Numbered from the stretch's first letter, positions 35,166 through 44,533 are shown. The stretch is DNA of 64,000 bases from Rhodovulum sulfidophilum DSM 1374 (GCF_001633165.1 NZ_CP015418.1:3844001-3908000); one strand, 5' to 3'. Numbers and translations are program-made. The notes: generated by a model not told the origin, from the letters alone.

Positions 35166-36719
35166 TCAATCGAGCAGGACGCCGTTTTGCAGATGGGCCA
35201 TCCGGTCGGCGATCCTCTGGCACAGGGCATGGTCGTGCGAGATGAAGAGCATCGCCAACCCCCGCCGTTCCTGCAGGTTCAGCAGCAGCCGCACGATCTT
35301 GGCCTGCACGCTGAGATCGAGCGCCGAGGTCGCCTCGTCCGCGATCAACACCGCCGGGTCCCGGATCAGAGCGCGGGCGATGGCGAGGCGCTGCAATTCG
35401 CCCCCCGAAAGCTCGGCGCAGGGGCGCAGGGTAAAAGGCGGGGCCGCGGGCAACTGGACCTCGGAAAGACCCGCCTCGACCCGGGTCCGGATATCCTCGC
35501 GGTTGAGCCCTGGACGAAAGCGCAAGGGCTCCGCCAGGGCCTCGGCCACCGTGAAATGCAGCGGCAGAGACTGGCGCGGGTGCTGGGGCACCAGCGATAT
35601 CGCGCTGGCCTGATCGGGGCGCGTGCGGTCATGGGCGACCTCGCCCGCATCGGCCCGGTCGAGCCCCGCGAGGATGCGCGCCAGCGTGGACTTTCCGCTG
35701 CCGCTTGCCCCGTGCAGCGCGAGCGTTTCGCCCGAATAAAGCGTCAGATCCACGCCCTTCAGCACCGGCCGCGCGCCGTGGGACCGCGACAGGCCCCGCA
35801 CCCTCAGCACCGGCACGATGCCACAGCGCAGGCAGGCCACCCGATGCTTCCCCTCTTCCTCCAGTTCGGGATGGGCGCCGTCATGGCAGAAGGGCAGCGC
35901 CTGCACGCAGCGATTGGCAAAGACGCAGCCCCTCTCGCAGGGCCGGTACTGGCCGGGAATGCCCTGCAGGTCCTTGCCCCGGTGCGCCGCGACCCGGCCC
36001 CGGATTAGCCCGCGCGTATAGGGGTGGCGGGGACGGCGGAGGACGGCCGGGGTGGGGCCGTGCTCTATAAGCCGCCCGCCATAAAGGACGGCGGTATCGG
36101 CGCCGATCTCCTCGGCCGCGTCCAGATCGTGGGTGACAAGCAGGACCATGCGGTCAGGCGCCTCGCGGGCGATGGCCGACAGGACATGGGTCCGGGTCGC
36201 GGGGTCGAGCGCTGCGGTCGGCTCGTCGAAGACAAGCAGGCGCGGGCCGTTGGCCAGCGCCATGGCGATCAGCACGCGCTGGATCTCGCCCCCCGAAAGG
36301 CCCGCAGGCCAGCGGTCCGCCAGATGTCCGACGCCCTGGCCGTCCAGCAGCCGAAGCGCCCGCTCCCGGGCGGTGCCGGGGGCCGTGCCCTGGGCCTCCA
36401 TCGCGTCGGCGACCTGGGCCGCCACGCGCATCTGCGGGTTCAGCGCATCGCCAAGCGACTGGCGGACCAGTGCCGCCTCGCCGCCCCGGTAGCGGCCGAG
36501 CCGCGCCCGGTCGAAGCCCATCACGTCTTCGCCCTCAAAGAGGATGCGTCCCTCGGCGCGACCGCCGAACAACCGCATGAGTGCCAGTGCGAGGCTCGAC
36601 TTGCCCGCGCCCGATTCCCCGATCAACGCCAGCGGGCGGCCGGGCCGCAGGCTCAGCCGCACATTCGCCAGAACCCGGTGGGGCCCTTGATAAAGGGAAA
36701 GATTCTCGATCGTCAGCAT
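35166..36719 (-). CDS. Fused dual ATPase of a dipeptide/nickel-type ABC importer
   Basis: A 517-residue protein holding both ATPases of a Dpp/Opp/Nik-type importer in one chain. ABC 1 (residues 1-230) has GESGAGKSSLAL (Walker A), LSGGEIQRVLIA (signature) and LLVFDEPTAALD (Walker B), followed by the oligopeptide-type C-terminal segment with a Cys-rich YRPCERGCVFANRCVQALPFC. ABC 2 (about 300-517) has GASGSGKSTLAR, LSGGELQRLAIA and VLIADEATSALD. ATG 36719 starts inside the end of the permease gene. It forms the 3' end of a four-gene minus-strand operon. Confidence 0.93.
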   Translation of the reverse strand: MLTIENLSLYQGPHRVLANVRLSLRPGRPLALIGESGAGKSSLALALMRLFGGRAEGRILFEGEDVMGFDRARLGRYRGGEAALVRQSLGDALNPQMRVAAQVADAMEAQGTAPGTARERALRLLDGQGVGHLADRWPAGLSGGEIQRVLIAMALANGPRLLVFDEPTAALDPATRTHVLSAIAREAPDRMVLLVTHDLDAAEEIGADTAVLYGGRLIEHGPTPAVLRRPRHPYTRGLIRGRVAAHRGKDLQGIPGQYRPCERGCVFANRCVQALPFCHDGAHPELEEEGKHRVACLRCGIVPVLRVRGLSRSHGARPVLKGVDLTLYSGETLALHGASGSGKSTLARILAGLDRADAGEVAHDRTRPDQASAISLVPQHPRQSLPLHFTVAEALAEPLRFRPGLNREDIRTRVEAGLSEVQLPAAPPFTLRPCAELSGGELQRLAIARALIRDPAVLIADEATSALDLSVQAKIVRLLLNLQERRGLAMLFISHDHALCQRIADRMAHLQNGVLLD

Positions 36720-37522
36720 GGGGCGGTTTCCGTGGTTTCGGGAGCGCTGCGGTCCCGCTCGGCCGCGAGGCCGATCCGGCCGAGCACCAGAACGAAGCCG
36801 GTCAGGAACAGCGCGGGTGGCGCCACCAGCCACAGGATGCCGGGATGTTGCAGCTGGGTCAGCGCCTCGGCCAGCATGCTGCCCCAGCTCGGGATCGCAG
36901 GATTGGCAAGCCCCAGGAAGGCGAGCCCCGCCGCGTGCATCACCGCCCGGCGGCTGTTCATCACCGCCATTGCGGCCAGCACCGGCAGCATCGGCGGCAG
37001 GGCGTGGCGGCGCAGGAGGTAACCTGCCCCCGCGCCGAAGCTTTGCGCAAGATAGAAGCTGTCGCGCGCGCGTTCGCGGCGCACCATGGCGGCCACGGGC
37101 CGGATATCCGAGGGCCAGGAAAAGGCGATCAGGATCAGAGCAAGGCCCGCCGGGCCGGGGCGTGCATAGCTCGCGATCAGCATCATCAGCACCATGTCGG
37201 GCAGCGCCAGCATCAGGTCGCTGATCCGCAGCATCACCCGGCCCGCCCAGCCGGGTGCGCTCGCCACCGCATAGCCGTAGACCAGCGCCACCAGAACCGT
37301 GCCGCCGCCCGCGACGAGCCCGATTCCGATGCTGGCCGGCGCCGCGCGGAGCGCGCGGATCAGGTTGTCCTGGCCCAGGGGGCTCGTGCCCAGAAGATGC
37401 GGCCAGCCCGGGGGCACCAGCGGCGCGCCGGTCATCGCGGCATCGGTCAGTGGGAACAGCACCCCGCAAAGGGCGGCCAGGAACGCGAAGGCGATCAGGG
37501 GAAGAAAACGTCCCGCTCCCAT
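36713..37522 (-). CDS. ABC importer permease, DppC type
   Basis: A 269-residue inner-membrane permease of the Dpp/Opp/Nik family. LLGTSPLGQDNLIRALRAAP is the family's conserved DppC N-terminal element (TDxxGRD-like), and the ARDSFYLAQSFGAGAGYLLRRHALPP region is the EAA loop that docks on the ATPase. About five to six membrane helices are predicted. It overlaps the ATPase start by 7 bp and lies 3 bp after the DppB-type permease. Confidence 0.92.
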   Translation of the reverse strand: MGAGRFLPLIAFAFLAALCGVLFPLTDAAMTGAPLVPPGWPHLLGTSPLGQDNLIRALRAAPASIGIGLVAGGGTVLVALVYGYAVASAPGWAGRVMLRISDLMLALPDMVLMMLIASYARPGPAGLALILIAFSWPSDIRPVAAMVRRERARDSFYLAQSFGAGAGYLLRRHALPPMLPVLAAMAVMNSRRAVMHAAGLAFLGLANPAIPSWGSMLAEALTQLQHPGILWLVAPPALFLTGFVLVLGRIGLAAERDRSAPETTETAPC

Positions 37523-37525
37523 CGC

Positions 37526-38527
37526 TCAGCCCCGCCGCAGCATTGCCAGAATCGCCAGATCGGCCAGAAGGTTGATGGTCAGGACCAGCGCTCCCACGGG
37601 CAGCAGGATCGCCTGGGCCAGCGCCTGGTCGCGGGTATAGACGGCCTCGAACAACAGACTGCCGAGCCCCGGATAGGCGAAGACCGTCTCGACAAAGACC
37701 GTGCCGATCAACAGGCCGTTCAGCATCATCGCGGTGCGGGCGATCAACTCGGGCGTGGCATTGGCGAGGATGTAGCGCAGGCGCAGGGGCGCGCCACGAA
37801 TGCTCTTGCCCTGTGCCACGGCCATCATCGGGCGCCGGATCACCCGCAGGCCCGCCGCCCGGCCGAAATAGACGAAGCGCGCCAGGTCGCTCGCGACCAG
37901 CGTCAGGATCGGCGCAGCGGCGTGATGGGCGATATCGAGCGCCCGGGCGGGGGCCGTCCCGGCCGGGATCAGCGATTCCGCCCCCGAGACCGGAAGCCAG
38001 CCCAGCCAGACAGAAAAGACCAGCAATATCGCGATGGCCTTGACGAAGCCGGGGATGCCGTCGAGCACCGCAAGCCCCGCCAGAACCGGCTTTGACGCCC
38101 GGTGGCGGTCGCGCAGCGCCAGCTCGATCCCCAGCAGCGGCCCCAGCGCCAGCGACAGGATCGCGGTGCTGACGACCAGCAGCGCGGTCCAGGGCAGAAC
38201 CGGCAGGATGACTTCGGCCACGGGGCGGGCGTGAAAGATCGAATGGCCCAGATCGCCCTGCGCCAGCCGCCCGGCATAGCGGATCAGCCCCTCGAGATAG
38301 CCGTGTCCGAGCCCGTGCATCTCGCGCAAGCGGTCCTGTGTGGCGGCATCGTTCAGCCCGGTGGCCAGATCGTCGTACAGCACCATCAGGGGATCGCCCG
38401 GCAGCGCCCAGAGCGCGGTGTAGTTCAGCAGGATCAACAGCCCCAACGTAAGCGCATATTCCGCAAGGCGCCCCAGCACCTGCGCGGCCGCCGGAATCGG
38501 GGCGGCCGTGACCGGTGCGGGCGTCAT
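37526..38527 (-). CDS. ABC importer permease, DppB type
   Basis: A 333-residue permease of the DppB/OppB/NikB type with an N-terminal helix (YALTLGLLILLNYTALWALPGDP) containing the PGDP element, a periplasmic helix region, and the MAVAQGKSIRGAPLRLRYILANA EAA loop. The final VFVETVFAYPGLGSLLFEAVYTRD block is highly conserved in this family. Its start overlaps the stop of the binding-protein gene (ATGA). Confidence 0.93.
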   Translation of the reverse strand: MTPAPVTAAPIPAAAQVLGRLAEYALTLGLLILLNYTALWALPGDPLMVLYDDLATGLNDAATQDRLREMHGLGHGYLEGLIRYAGRLAQGDLGHSIFHARPVAEVILPVLPWTALLVVSTAILSLALGPLLGIELALRDRHRASKPVLAGLAVLDGIPGFVKAIAILLVFSVWLGWLPVSGAESLIPAGTAPARALDIAHHAAAPILTLVASDLARFVYFGRAAGLRVIRRPMMAVAQGKSIRGAPLRLRYILANATPELIARTAMMLNGLLIGTVFVETVFAYPGLGSLLFEAVYTRDQALAQAILLPVGALVLTINLLADLAILAMLRRG

Positions 38528-40044
38528 TCGGTGAAGGCCTGCTTGTTCAAGATCGAGGGGATACCGGGCGCCACGCCGCCCGGAGTATAGACGGGCGGAC
38601 GGCCGGGCCGGCCCGCGGCCAGCGTGCGCGCGGCCACCAGCGGATAGGATGGCAGGGCGTCGGCATAAAGCCCAGCGGCTTCGGCCAGAAGTTCGGCGCG
38701 GCGCGCGGGGTTGGCTTCGCGCGACTGGGCCATCAGGGCGGCGGTCAGCGCGGGATCGGCATCGTATCCGTCCTGGTTCGACCTTGTGCCCATCACCGTC
38801 AGCCGCATCCGGTCGGGATCGCCCAGCATGCTGGAGGTCGCCATGGCCAGATCGAAATCGCCCGCGGCGATCCGGCCCTCGAAACTGGCCTGATCCAGCA
38901 GCACGATCCGCGTCTCGATCCCGATCTCGGCCAGCTGCGCCGCCACCAGCCGGGTGATCGGATCGAGGCTCTGGGGCGCCAGAAGCCGCAGGGGCGCCAC
39001 GGGCGGCTGCCAGCCCGCACCGGCCAGCAGCGCACGGGCGCGGACGGGGTCGTAGGGGTAACGCTCGGTCCCGCCCTCGGTCAGCGAGGCCAGCAGGCCC
39101 GCGCTCCAGATCTCGGCCTCGCCCAGATAGGCGGTCTCGGCCATGCGCCGGCGGTCGAGACCATGGGCGATGGCCTGGCGCACGGCCCTGCCAGCGAAAC
39201 GCGGCGTCCGGTGGTTGAAGCGCAGGCGCACGGGATGGCCACTGGAGTGACGCGCCAGGGCGAGCCCCGCCTGCCGCAGGTCTTCGGCCGCCGTCACTGG
39301 GACCGAGGTTGCCAGATCGACCTCCCCCGATTTTAGCCCAGCGATGGCGGCGATGGGCGACATGCGCACCAGGGCGATGCGGTCGATGGCGGGCGGCCCG
39401 CCGTAATAACCGGGATTGGAGCGGAAGATGTAGCGCCCCTTGGCCGGGTCGTAGCGGTCCAGCAGATAGGGGCCGGAGCCCGTCAGCGCCGCGGGGCCGG
39501 TGAACTCGAAGGGGGTCTCGATCCCCTCGAAGACATGGCGCGGCAGGATCGGCATCGCCCCCGCGACCATCGGCAGAAAGCTCGGCATCGGATGACGCAG
39601 GCGCACCAGAACCCGGTCCGCGCCCTCGGGCTCGGCTCCGGCGATGGCGTCGAGGGCGCCGAACATCAGCGGAAAACGCTCCACGTAGCCGAAGGTGAAG
39701 GCCACATCCTCGGCGGTGACGGGCCGCCCGTCATGCCATGCCGCGCCCTCTGCCAAGGTGATGCGGTAGGTCAGACCGCCGTCGAGCGGCTCGATCCGCC
39801 GGGCAAGGGCGGGTTGCAGTTCCCCGTTCGTGTCCTTCCACATCAGCGTGTCGAAGAGGAACGAGGTCAGCAAATAGCCCGGGCCGCGCCGCATGTGCAG
39901 ATAGGGCGAGGGCTGGCCCCAGTTGCCTGTCGCGTCGGCGATGATGAAGGGACGGTCCCCGGGCTCGGCCGAACCGGGCACGGAAGCGAAAAGCCCCGGC
40001 AGCAGCCCCGCCAAAAGCGCCAGAGCGGTACGCAATCCTGTCAC
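38524..40044 (-). CDS. Family 5 solute-binding protein of the ABC importer
   Basis: A 506-residue periplasmic binding protein (SBP_bac_5), with a signal peptide (LRTALALLAGLLPGLFASVPGSA). Conserved parts are TSFLFDTLMWKDTNGELQP, RITLAEGAAWHDGRPVTAEDV and, later, FNHRTPRFAGRAVRQAIAHGLDR. Family members bind peptides, nickel, opine-type metallophores or haem-like ligands; the sequence alone does not decide. It is the first gene of the operon, divergent from an AraC regulator and near a TonB-dependent receptor, which favours a ligand too large or too scarce for porins, such as a metal chelate. Confidence 0.93.
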   Translation of the reverse strand: MTGLRTALALLAGLLPGLFASVPGSAEPGDRPFIIADATGNWGQPSPYLHMRRGPGYLLTSFLFDTLMWKDTNGELQPALARRIEPLDGGLTYRITLAEGAAWHDGRPVTAEDVAFTFGYVERFPLMFGALDAIAGAEPEGADRVLVRLRHPMPSFLPMVAGAMPILPRHVFEGIETPFEFTGPAALTGSGPYLLDRYDPAKGRYIFRSNPGYYGGPPAIDRIALVRMSPIAAIAGLKSGEVDLATSVPVTAAEDLRQAGLALARHSSGHPVRLRFNHRTPRFAGRAVRQAIAHGLDRRRMAETAYLGEAEIWSAGLLASLTEGGTERYPYDPVRARALLAGAGWQPPVAPLRLLAPQSLDPITRLVAAQLAEIGIETRIVLLDQASFEGRIAAGDFDLAMATSSMLGDPDRMRLTVMGTRSNQDGYDADPALTAALMAQSREANPARRAELLAEAAGLYADALPSYPLVAARTLAAGRPGRPPVYTPGGVAPGIPSILNKQAFTE

Positions 40045-40175
40045 GATGATCTCTCCATCCGGGTTTCGGGTTACTTCGCCGCAGCTTCCGGGCTTGCCAC
40101 GGCATCATTCTTGACAAAAAAACTAGGACACCCCCGCCAGCATACACATTCCCGGTTCCGAGGTATCCCGAGATC
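40045..40175. promoter_or_regulatory. Divergent promoter region, binding protein / AraC
   Basis: This 131-bp gap separates the two divergent genes. A TTGACA box is at 40111-40116 on the plus strand within an A-rich stretch, but no clear -10 box at 16-18 bp follows. It should contain the binding site of the AraC regulator. Confidence 0.35.
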
Positions 40176-41030
40176 ATGCCAAGACCTGTCGCGAAACGGA
40201 CAGCTTCACTCCTGCCCAACCCGTCCCGCCTGCGCGAGATCGACGGCTCCGCCGATCTGGTCCTGATGAAGCCGTCCTATCTGGGCGGCGGCGACTGCCC
40301 AGGTGCCCACCGTCACGCGCGCGGGCAGTTCCTGTTTCCGCGGCATGGCCGGTTCCGGGTCTGCATCGAGGGACAGTCCTGGCTGGCGTCGTCCTCGCAG
40401 GCGGTGTGGATTCCGGCAGGCGCGCTCCATTGCGTGCGGCCGCTGGAAGATACCGAGATCCACAATGCCTATCTCTGCCCCGACATCTGCCGCACCCTGC
40501 CCGGCGAGCCCACGGCGATGGGGGTCTCGCCCCTGCTGGCGGAGTTGATCGCCTTCGGCCTGACGCCCGCCGCCTGTAGCAGAGGCCCGGACTGCGGCAG
40601 GGTTGCCAACGACCAGGGCGCGGCCGAGGCGCGGCGGCTGCAACAGGTAGTGGCCGACCAGATCCGGCGGGCGGGGGACAGGCCGGGCCTGCATGTGCCG
40701 ACCAGCGAGGATGCAAGGCTGGCCCCGGTCCTGCGCCGGGTCATGGACAACCCGGCCGACAACCGCCCGCTGGAGGACTGGGCCGAGACAGCCCATCTTA
40801 GCTCGCGCACGCTCAGCCGGCTTTTCCTGCGCGAAACCGGCATGACCTTCGGCCAGTGGCGTCAGCGGGTCCGGATCATCGAGGCGATCTCGCGTCTGGG
40901 CGAGGGCCAGCCGGTGCTGACCGTGGCGCTGGATCTGGGCTATGCGAGTCAAAGCGCCTTTACCGCGATGTTCCGCAAGATGACGGGCCGCACCCCGTCC
41001 GAGATCCGCGCCCGGCGCCGCGGCGCCTGA
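40176..41030 (+). CDS. AraC family transcriptional regulator with cupin sensor
   Basis: A 284-residue regulator. The N-terminal cupin (about residues 40-110) has HRHARGQFLFPRHGRFRV and AVWIPAGALHCV, with His residues that could hold a metal or ligand. The C-terminal AraC domain (about 185-280) has two helix-turn-helix motifs: WAETAHLSSRTLSRLFLRETG and VALDLGYASQSAFTAMFRKMTGRTPSE (key residues LGYASQSAFTAMF). It resembles NimR-like cupin-AraC proteins. Placed between the divergent importer operon and the TonB receptor, it is the likely regulator of both. Confidence 0.9.
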   Translation: MPRPVAKRTASLLPNPSRLREIDGSADLVLMKPSYLGGGDCPGAHRHARGQFLFPRHGRFRVCIEGQSWLASSSQAVWIPAGALHCVRPLEDTEIHNAYLCPDICRTLPGEPTAMGVSPLLAELIAFGLTPAACSRGPDCGRVANDQGAAEARRLQQVVADQIRRAGDRPGLHVPTSEDARLAPVLRRVMDNPADNRPLEDWAETAHLSSRTLSRLFLRETGMTFGQWRQRVRIIEAISRLGEGQPVLTVALDLGYASQSAFTAMFRKMTGRTPSEIRARRRGA

Positions 41031-41166
41031 TCCGCAGCTGTCCATCTCGCGACGCAGTTTGGCCGGTGCGAGACAGACGACCGGCCCCGGCCCTGCTAAG
41101 GCTCCAATCCCGACAAGAACGCTCAGCCAAATCGCGGAAGCATTGGTGACGGACGGAGACCAAGAC

Positions 41167-43140
41167 ATGACAGAACGGGTTCACTTCTTTTGTCCAGCGG
41201 CACGGATTGCCCTGGGCTTGACCTTCGGCGCAACCACCTTGGTTCCCGAAGCCCGCGCCGATGCCGACAACTATGCGCTGGGCCATATCCTGCTGGGGAT
41301 CGAGGACGCGGACCCCGACAAAGAGGTGATCGAAGCCGACGAGGTCGAGGCCCGCCAGCCCGCCACCCTGAACGAGCTGTTCGCCACCACACCCGAGATC
41401 AGCGTCAGCGGCGGCAACCGCACGGCGGCGCAGAAAGTCTATGTGCGCGGCCTTGAAGAGACCAACCTGAACGTCACCGTGGACGGGGCGGTCCAGACCG
41501 GCGGCCAGTACCGGCACAGCGGCAACATGGGCATAGACCCGTTCCTGCTGAAACGGGTCGAGGTCGAGGGCGGCACGGCTTCGGCCCTGTCGGGACCCGG
41601 CGCCTTGGGCGGCGCGATCCGCTACGAGACCAAAGATGCCGCGGACTTGCTGTTGCCCGGCCAGACCCAGGGGGTGATGTTGCGGTTCGGCGGGCAGTCG
41701 AACGGCAACCGGTTGAGCACCGGGCTTGCGGTCTACGGCGCACCGGACGAGCGGTTCAGTTACCTCTTCTACGGCAGCAAACAATGGGCCGACAATTACA
41801 CCGACGGGCGCGGCGAGAAGGTCAGCTATTCCGGCAACGACCCCCTCGACGGCCTGGTAAAGCTCCGCTTCGCGCCCGCCGAAGGACACCGGATCGAGTT
41901 CGTGAACAGCTATCGCGAAGACAATGGCTGGCGCGACCGGCGCATGAATTTCGGTCTGGCCGATGACAGCGAAACCCCCGAGGATCAGGAAGCCACCCGC
42001 CGATCGACCACCCTGCGCTACAACTATGATCCGTCCGACAACGCGCTGATCGACCTGACGGCCACCATCTACGACACCGAAAACCGTATCCTGCGCAAAC
42101 CCGAGGCCGGACGCCGGAGGGGCGAGGGCGAGACCCGCGGCGCGGACATCCGCAACCGTTCCGCACTGGGCGACCTGACCCTGACCTACGGCGCCGACTA
42201 CCTGCGCATCCACACCCGCGGCAAAGCCGAAGGCGATGGGTGGTATTCGGAAACCGGCTATAATCAAGGACTTTACCTTCAGGGCGATTACGAGATCGAC
42301 CCCCACTGGCACGCGACCGCCGGACTGCGCTACGACAAGTCCTGGCTGACAGATCTGGCGGGCAACGACTATCGCGGCGACCGGCTCAGCCCCAATGCCG
42401 GGCTGCGCTACATGCCTGTCGAGGGCCTGACCATCTTTGCCAGCTGGGCCGAGGCCTATCGCGGCATTCGCCCGATTCCGGGGATGAAGCTGAACCTGGG
42501 CGCAATCGACCCCGATACCGACACCGGCCTTGACGGCGAAGTGGCGCGGACCACGGAAATCGGGGTATCCTACGCGGGCGGCGTCTGGCGGAGCGGGCTG
42601 TCGGCCTACAGCACTAGGATTTCCGATTACGTCCTTTATGGCGGCCAGCGGGGTACCCCCTACAAGCGCAGCAATGGCGGCGATATCGAGCTCACGGGCT
42701 TTACCGTGCGGCTGGGCCGCGACTGGGGCAACCTTTCGGGGGATATCAGCTACAACCACAGCGACACCGATTTCGCGGGAGACCCGGCCAGCCCGTCGAG
42801 CTGGGGCAACGGCGTCGCCCCCCAAGGCGACAAAATCGTTCTTTCCTTGGGCTACCGGATGCCGCGCCACGACCTGCGAATCGGCTGGACCAGCACCGTC
42901 GTGCTGGCCGAGGACGACCTGCCCGAGAGCTACACCCTGAGCGACAAGCTGCCCGCCTATGACGTCCACGACCTGTCCGTCGTCTGGCGTCCGCGCCCCA
43001 ATGCCGAATACAGCCTGGCCCTGACGAACATCTTCGACGAGGCCTATATCGATCATGCCACCCCCCCGGCGGGTAACGCGGAGACGCTCCTTTACGAAGA
43101 GGGCCGCTCGATCCGCCTGGCCGCTACCTTGCGGTTCTGA
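41167..43140 (+). CDS. TonB-dependent outer-membrane receptor
   Basis: A 657-residue TonB-dependent receptor. A signal peptide (RIALGLTFGATTLVPEARA) precedes a short TonB-box region, then the plug with ATLNELFATTPEISVSGGNR, KVYVRGLEETNLNVTVDG and RVEVEGGTASALSGPGALGG. The 22-strand barrel ends NIFDEAYIDHATPP and a terminal Phe (ATLRF). The plug resembles haem/haemoglobin-type receptors and those for metal chelates; the ligand is not determined. The ATG at 41167 has GGAG eight bases upstream. It lies 136 bp after the AraC gene, and the periplasmic importer on the other strand would complete the uptake route. Confidence 0.92.
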   Translation: MTERVHFFCPAARIALGLTFGATTLVPEARADADNYALGHILLGIEDADPDKEVIEADEVEARQPATLNELFATTPEISVSGGNRTAAQKVYVRGLEETNLNVTVDGAVQTGGQYRHSGNMGIDPFLLKRVEVEGGTASALSGPGALGGAIRYETKDAADLLLPGQTQGVMLRFGGQSNGNRLSTGLAVYGAPDERFSYLFYGSKQWADNYTDGRGEKVSYSGNDPLDGLVKLRFAPAEGHRIEFVNSYREDNGWRDRRMNFGLADDSETPEDQEATRRSTTLRYNYDPSDNALIDLTATIYDTENRILRKPEAGRRRGEGETRGADIRNRSALGDLTLTYGADYLRIHTRGKAEGDGWYSETGYNQGLYLQGDYEIDPHWHATAGLRYDKSWLTDLAGNDYRGDRLSPNAGLRYMPVEGLTIFASWAEAYRGIRPIPGMKLNLGAIDPDTDTGLDGEVARTTEIGVSYAGGVWRSGLSAYSTRISDYVLYGGQRGTPYKRSNGGDIELTGFTVRLGRDWGNLSGDISYNHSDTDFAGDPASPSSWGNGVAPQGDKIVLSLGYRMPRHDLRIGWTSTVVLAEDDLPESYTLSDKLPAYDVHDLSVVWRPRPNAEYSLALTNIFDEAYIDHATPPAGNAETLLYEEGRSIRLAATLRF

Positions 43141-43177
43141 CGCCGTCTGAACCGGACCCGAAACTGAAAGGGACGCT

Positions 43178-43888
43178 ATGCCTTCGAATGACACGACACC
43201 GGCCGCCTCCGCCTGCGGCGCCGGGAGGACGCGGGAAGACTGGAACCGGCGCTATTCCGAGACCGAGCAGCTTTTCGGCATCGAGCCCAATATCCACCTG
43301 GCGCGAGAGCTATCCGATCTGCCCCCGGGCCGCGCGCTGGATCTGGCCTGCGGCGAAGGGCGCAACAGCTTCTGGCTCGCGGAACGCGGTTGGCAGGTCG
43401 ACGGGATCGATCTGTCGGACGTGGCTGTCGAGCGGGCGCGCGCGCTGGCGGAACTCCGGGGACTCGGCGGCCGCATGACCTTTCATGCCGCCGATCTGAG
43501 CGAATTCGCCCCCGAACCCGGGCGCTGGGATCTGGTCATCATGATGTATCTGCACCTGCCCTGGGACCGGCTGCGCCCGATCCTGTACCGCGCGGCTGAA
43601 GCGCTCGCCCCGGGCGGCACCTTCTTCCTGGCCGGGCACGATCTCGCGAATTTCGAGAAAGGCCATGGCGGCCCGAAATCGCCTGCGGTGCTTTACACGG
43701 CAGAGGACGTCGCGGCGGCTCTGGACGACCAGATCGAGATCGGCCTCGCCCGACAAGTCGAACGGGTGGTGCGCCTTCCGGACGGCGAAAGGACAGCGCT
43801 CGATTGCATCCTGCGCGGCCGGCGTCGGCCACCAGCGCCGGTCGAGAGCCTCGGCGGGGGGCTGCCACGCGATCCTGCCGGTCTGTGA
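43178..43888 (+). CDS. Class I SAM-dependent methyltransferase
   Basis: A 236-residue methyltransferase (Methyltransf_25/TehB-like). The SAM site is seen in ALDLACGEGRNSFWLAERG (motif I), VDGIDLSDVAVERAR (acidic loop) and WDLVIMMYLHLPW (motif IV). It follows the TonB receptor by 37 bp and is probably cotranscribed with it. Its target is unknown; modification of the imported ligand is possible. The last 20 residues (PPAPVESLGGGLPRDPAGL) run into a metE remnant in another frame, so the original C-terminus has probably been replaced by a rearrangement. Confidence 0.85.
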   Translation: MPSNDTTPAASACGAGRTREDWNRRYSETEQLFGIEPNIHLARELSDLPPGRALDLACGEGRNSFWLAERGWQVDGIDLSDVAVERARALAELRGLGGRMTFHAADLSEFAPEPGRWDLVIMMYLHLPWDRLRPILYRAAEALAPGGTFFLAGHDLANFEKGHGGPKSPAVLYTAEDVAAALDDQIEIGLARQVERVVRLPDGERTALDCILRGRRRPPAPVESLGGGLPRDPAGL

Positions 43889-44058
43889 GCAGATCCTGGA
43901 CGGGCTCGCGGCCGCGGGCGCCAAATGGGTGCAGATCGACGGGCCGGTACTGGTGAAGGATCTGACCGCGCGCCAGCAGGTGGCCCTCGCCACGGCCTAT
44001 GACGTGCTCGCCAAGGCCGGGCCGAAGATCATGCGGGCCAACTATTTCGGCGCGCTCA
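43872..44058 (+). pseudogene. metE: metE (cobalamin-independent methionine synthase) fragment
   Basis: The frame gives ILPVCEQILDGLAAAGAKW, then VQIDGPVLVKDL and AYDVLAKAGPKIMRANYFG. This matches the N-terminal domain of MetE (family pattern AGAEWVQIDEPVLVLDL ... TYFG). Only about 62 of roughly 760 residues remain, and the conserved Glu of QIDEPVL is Gly here. It starts inside the methyltransferase's last codons and ends at the next remnant, so it is a rearrangement scar. Confidence 0.7.
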
Positions 44059-44262
44059 GAGGCGCTGCGGCTGTCGACCCTCTCCTCCTGAGCCTCGCGC
44101 TCCTCTCCTGCACCCCGGCCATCCGGGCGCCGGAGAGCCCGCCATCCCGGCCGCGTCCTATACGCGCGCCGCCTTTGGATCGGGATGGACCGATACGGAC
44201 GCGACTGCCTCGATACCCGGGCGGAGCTGCTGGCCGATCTCTCAACCGTGTCGGTCACGCTG
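44059..44262 (+). pseudogene. Remnant of an HNH-nuclease-like exported protein
   Basis: A lipobox-like LLLSLALLSCTPAI is followed, in a second frame, by SYTRAAFGSGWTDTD and, in a third, by RDCLDTRAELLADLST. The order YxRxxFGxGWxDxD...DCxxTRxExL is that of a family of HNH endonucleases (DUF1524-like). At least two frameshifts and the missing C-terminal half show it is dead. Confidence 0.5.
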
Positions 44263-44410
44263 GGGGCCTCCCCGCTTGCGCAGCGACGCGTTGTAGCTGA
44301 ACCAGTTCGTCGTGCGATAGTTGGCGGGAGATGGTTTGCTCATGCGATCCGTGTAACCACTTGGATTCGCGCAGTGAATCCTCAGACGTTAGAACTCTGC
44401 AACAACGCCG
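44263..44410 (-). pseudogene. IS5-family transposase N-terminal fragment with IS end
   Basis: The minus strand from ATG 44343 encodes MSKPSPANYRTTNWFSYNAS then LRKRGG, the typical first residues of a group of IS5 transposases (pattern KPxPxxYRTTNWxxYNxALxxRG). GGCGTTGTTGCAGAG about 45 bp upstream (near 44390-44405) is the likely IS end. The remainder is gone. Confidence 0.7.
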
Positions 44411-44533
44411 ATCCGCGGCAGCATGTGCAGGCAAGCATCGGAAACACTCCGCGCAAAGGATGTGCAGTCTTCTGTTTTAGATGCGATGATGTCGTCGGTC
44501 GCACCATGAACACCTGAATAGATCAACAACGCC

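Noticed and set aside
36581..38095. Plus-strand open frame opposite the permease genes
   Set aside because: His/Gln/Arg-rich antisense sequence; the minus-strand permeases are intact with conserved loops.
40960..43194. Minus-strand open frame (744 codons) opposite the TonB receptor
   Set aside because: It is the antisense of a complete receptor with signal peptide and terminal Phe; no domain is seen in it.
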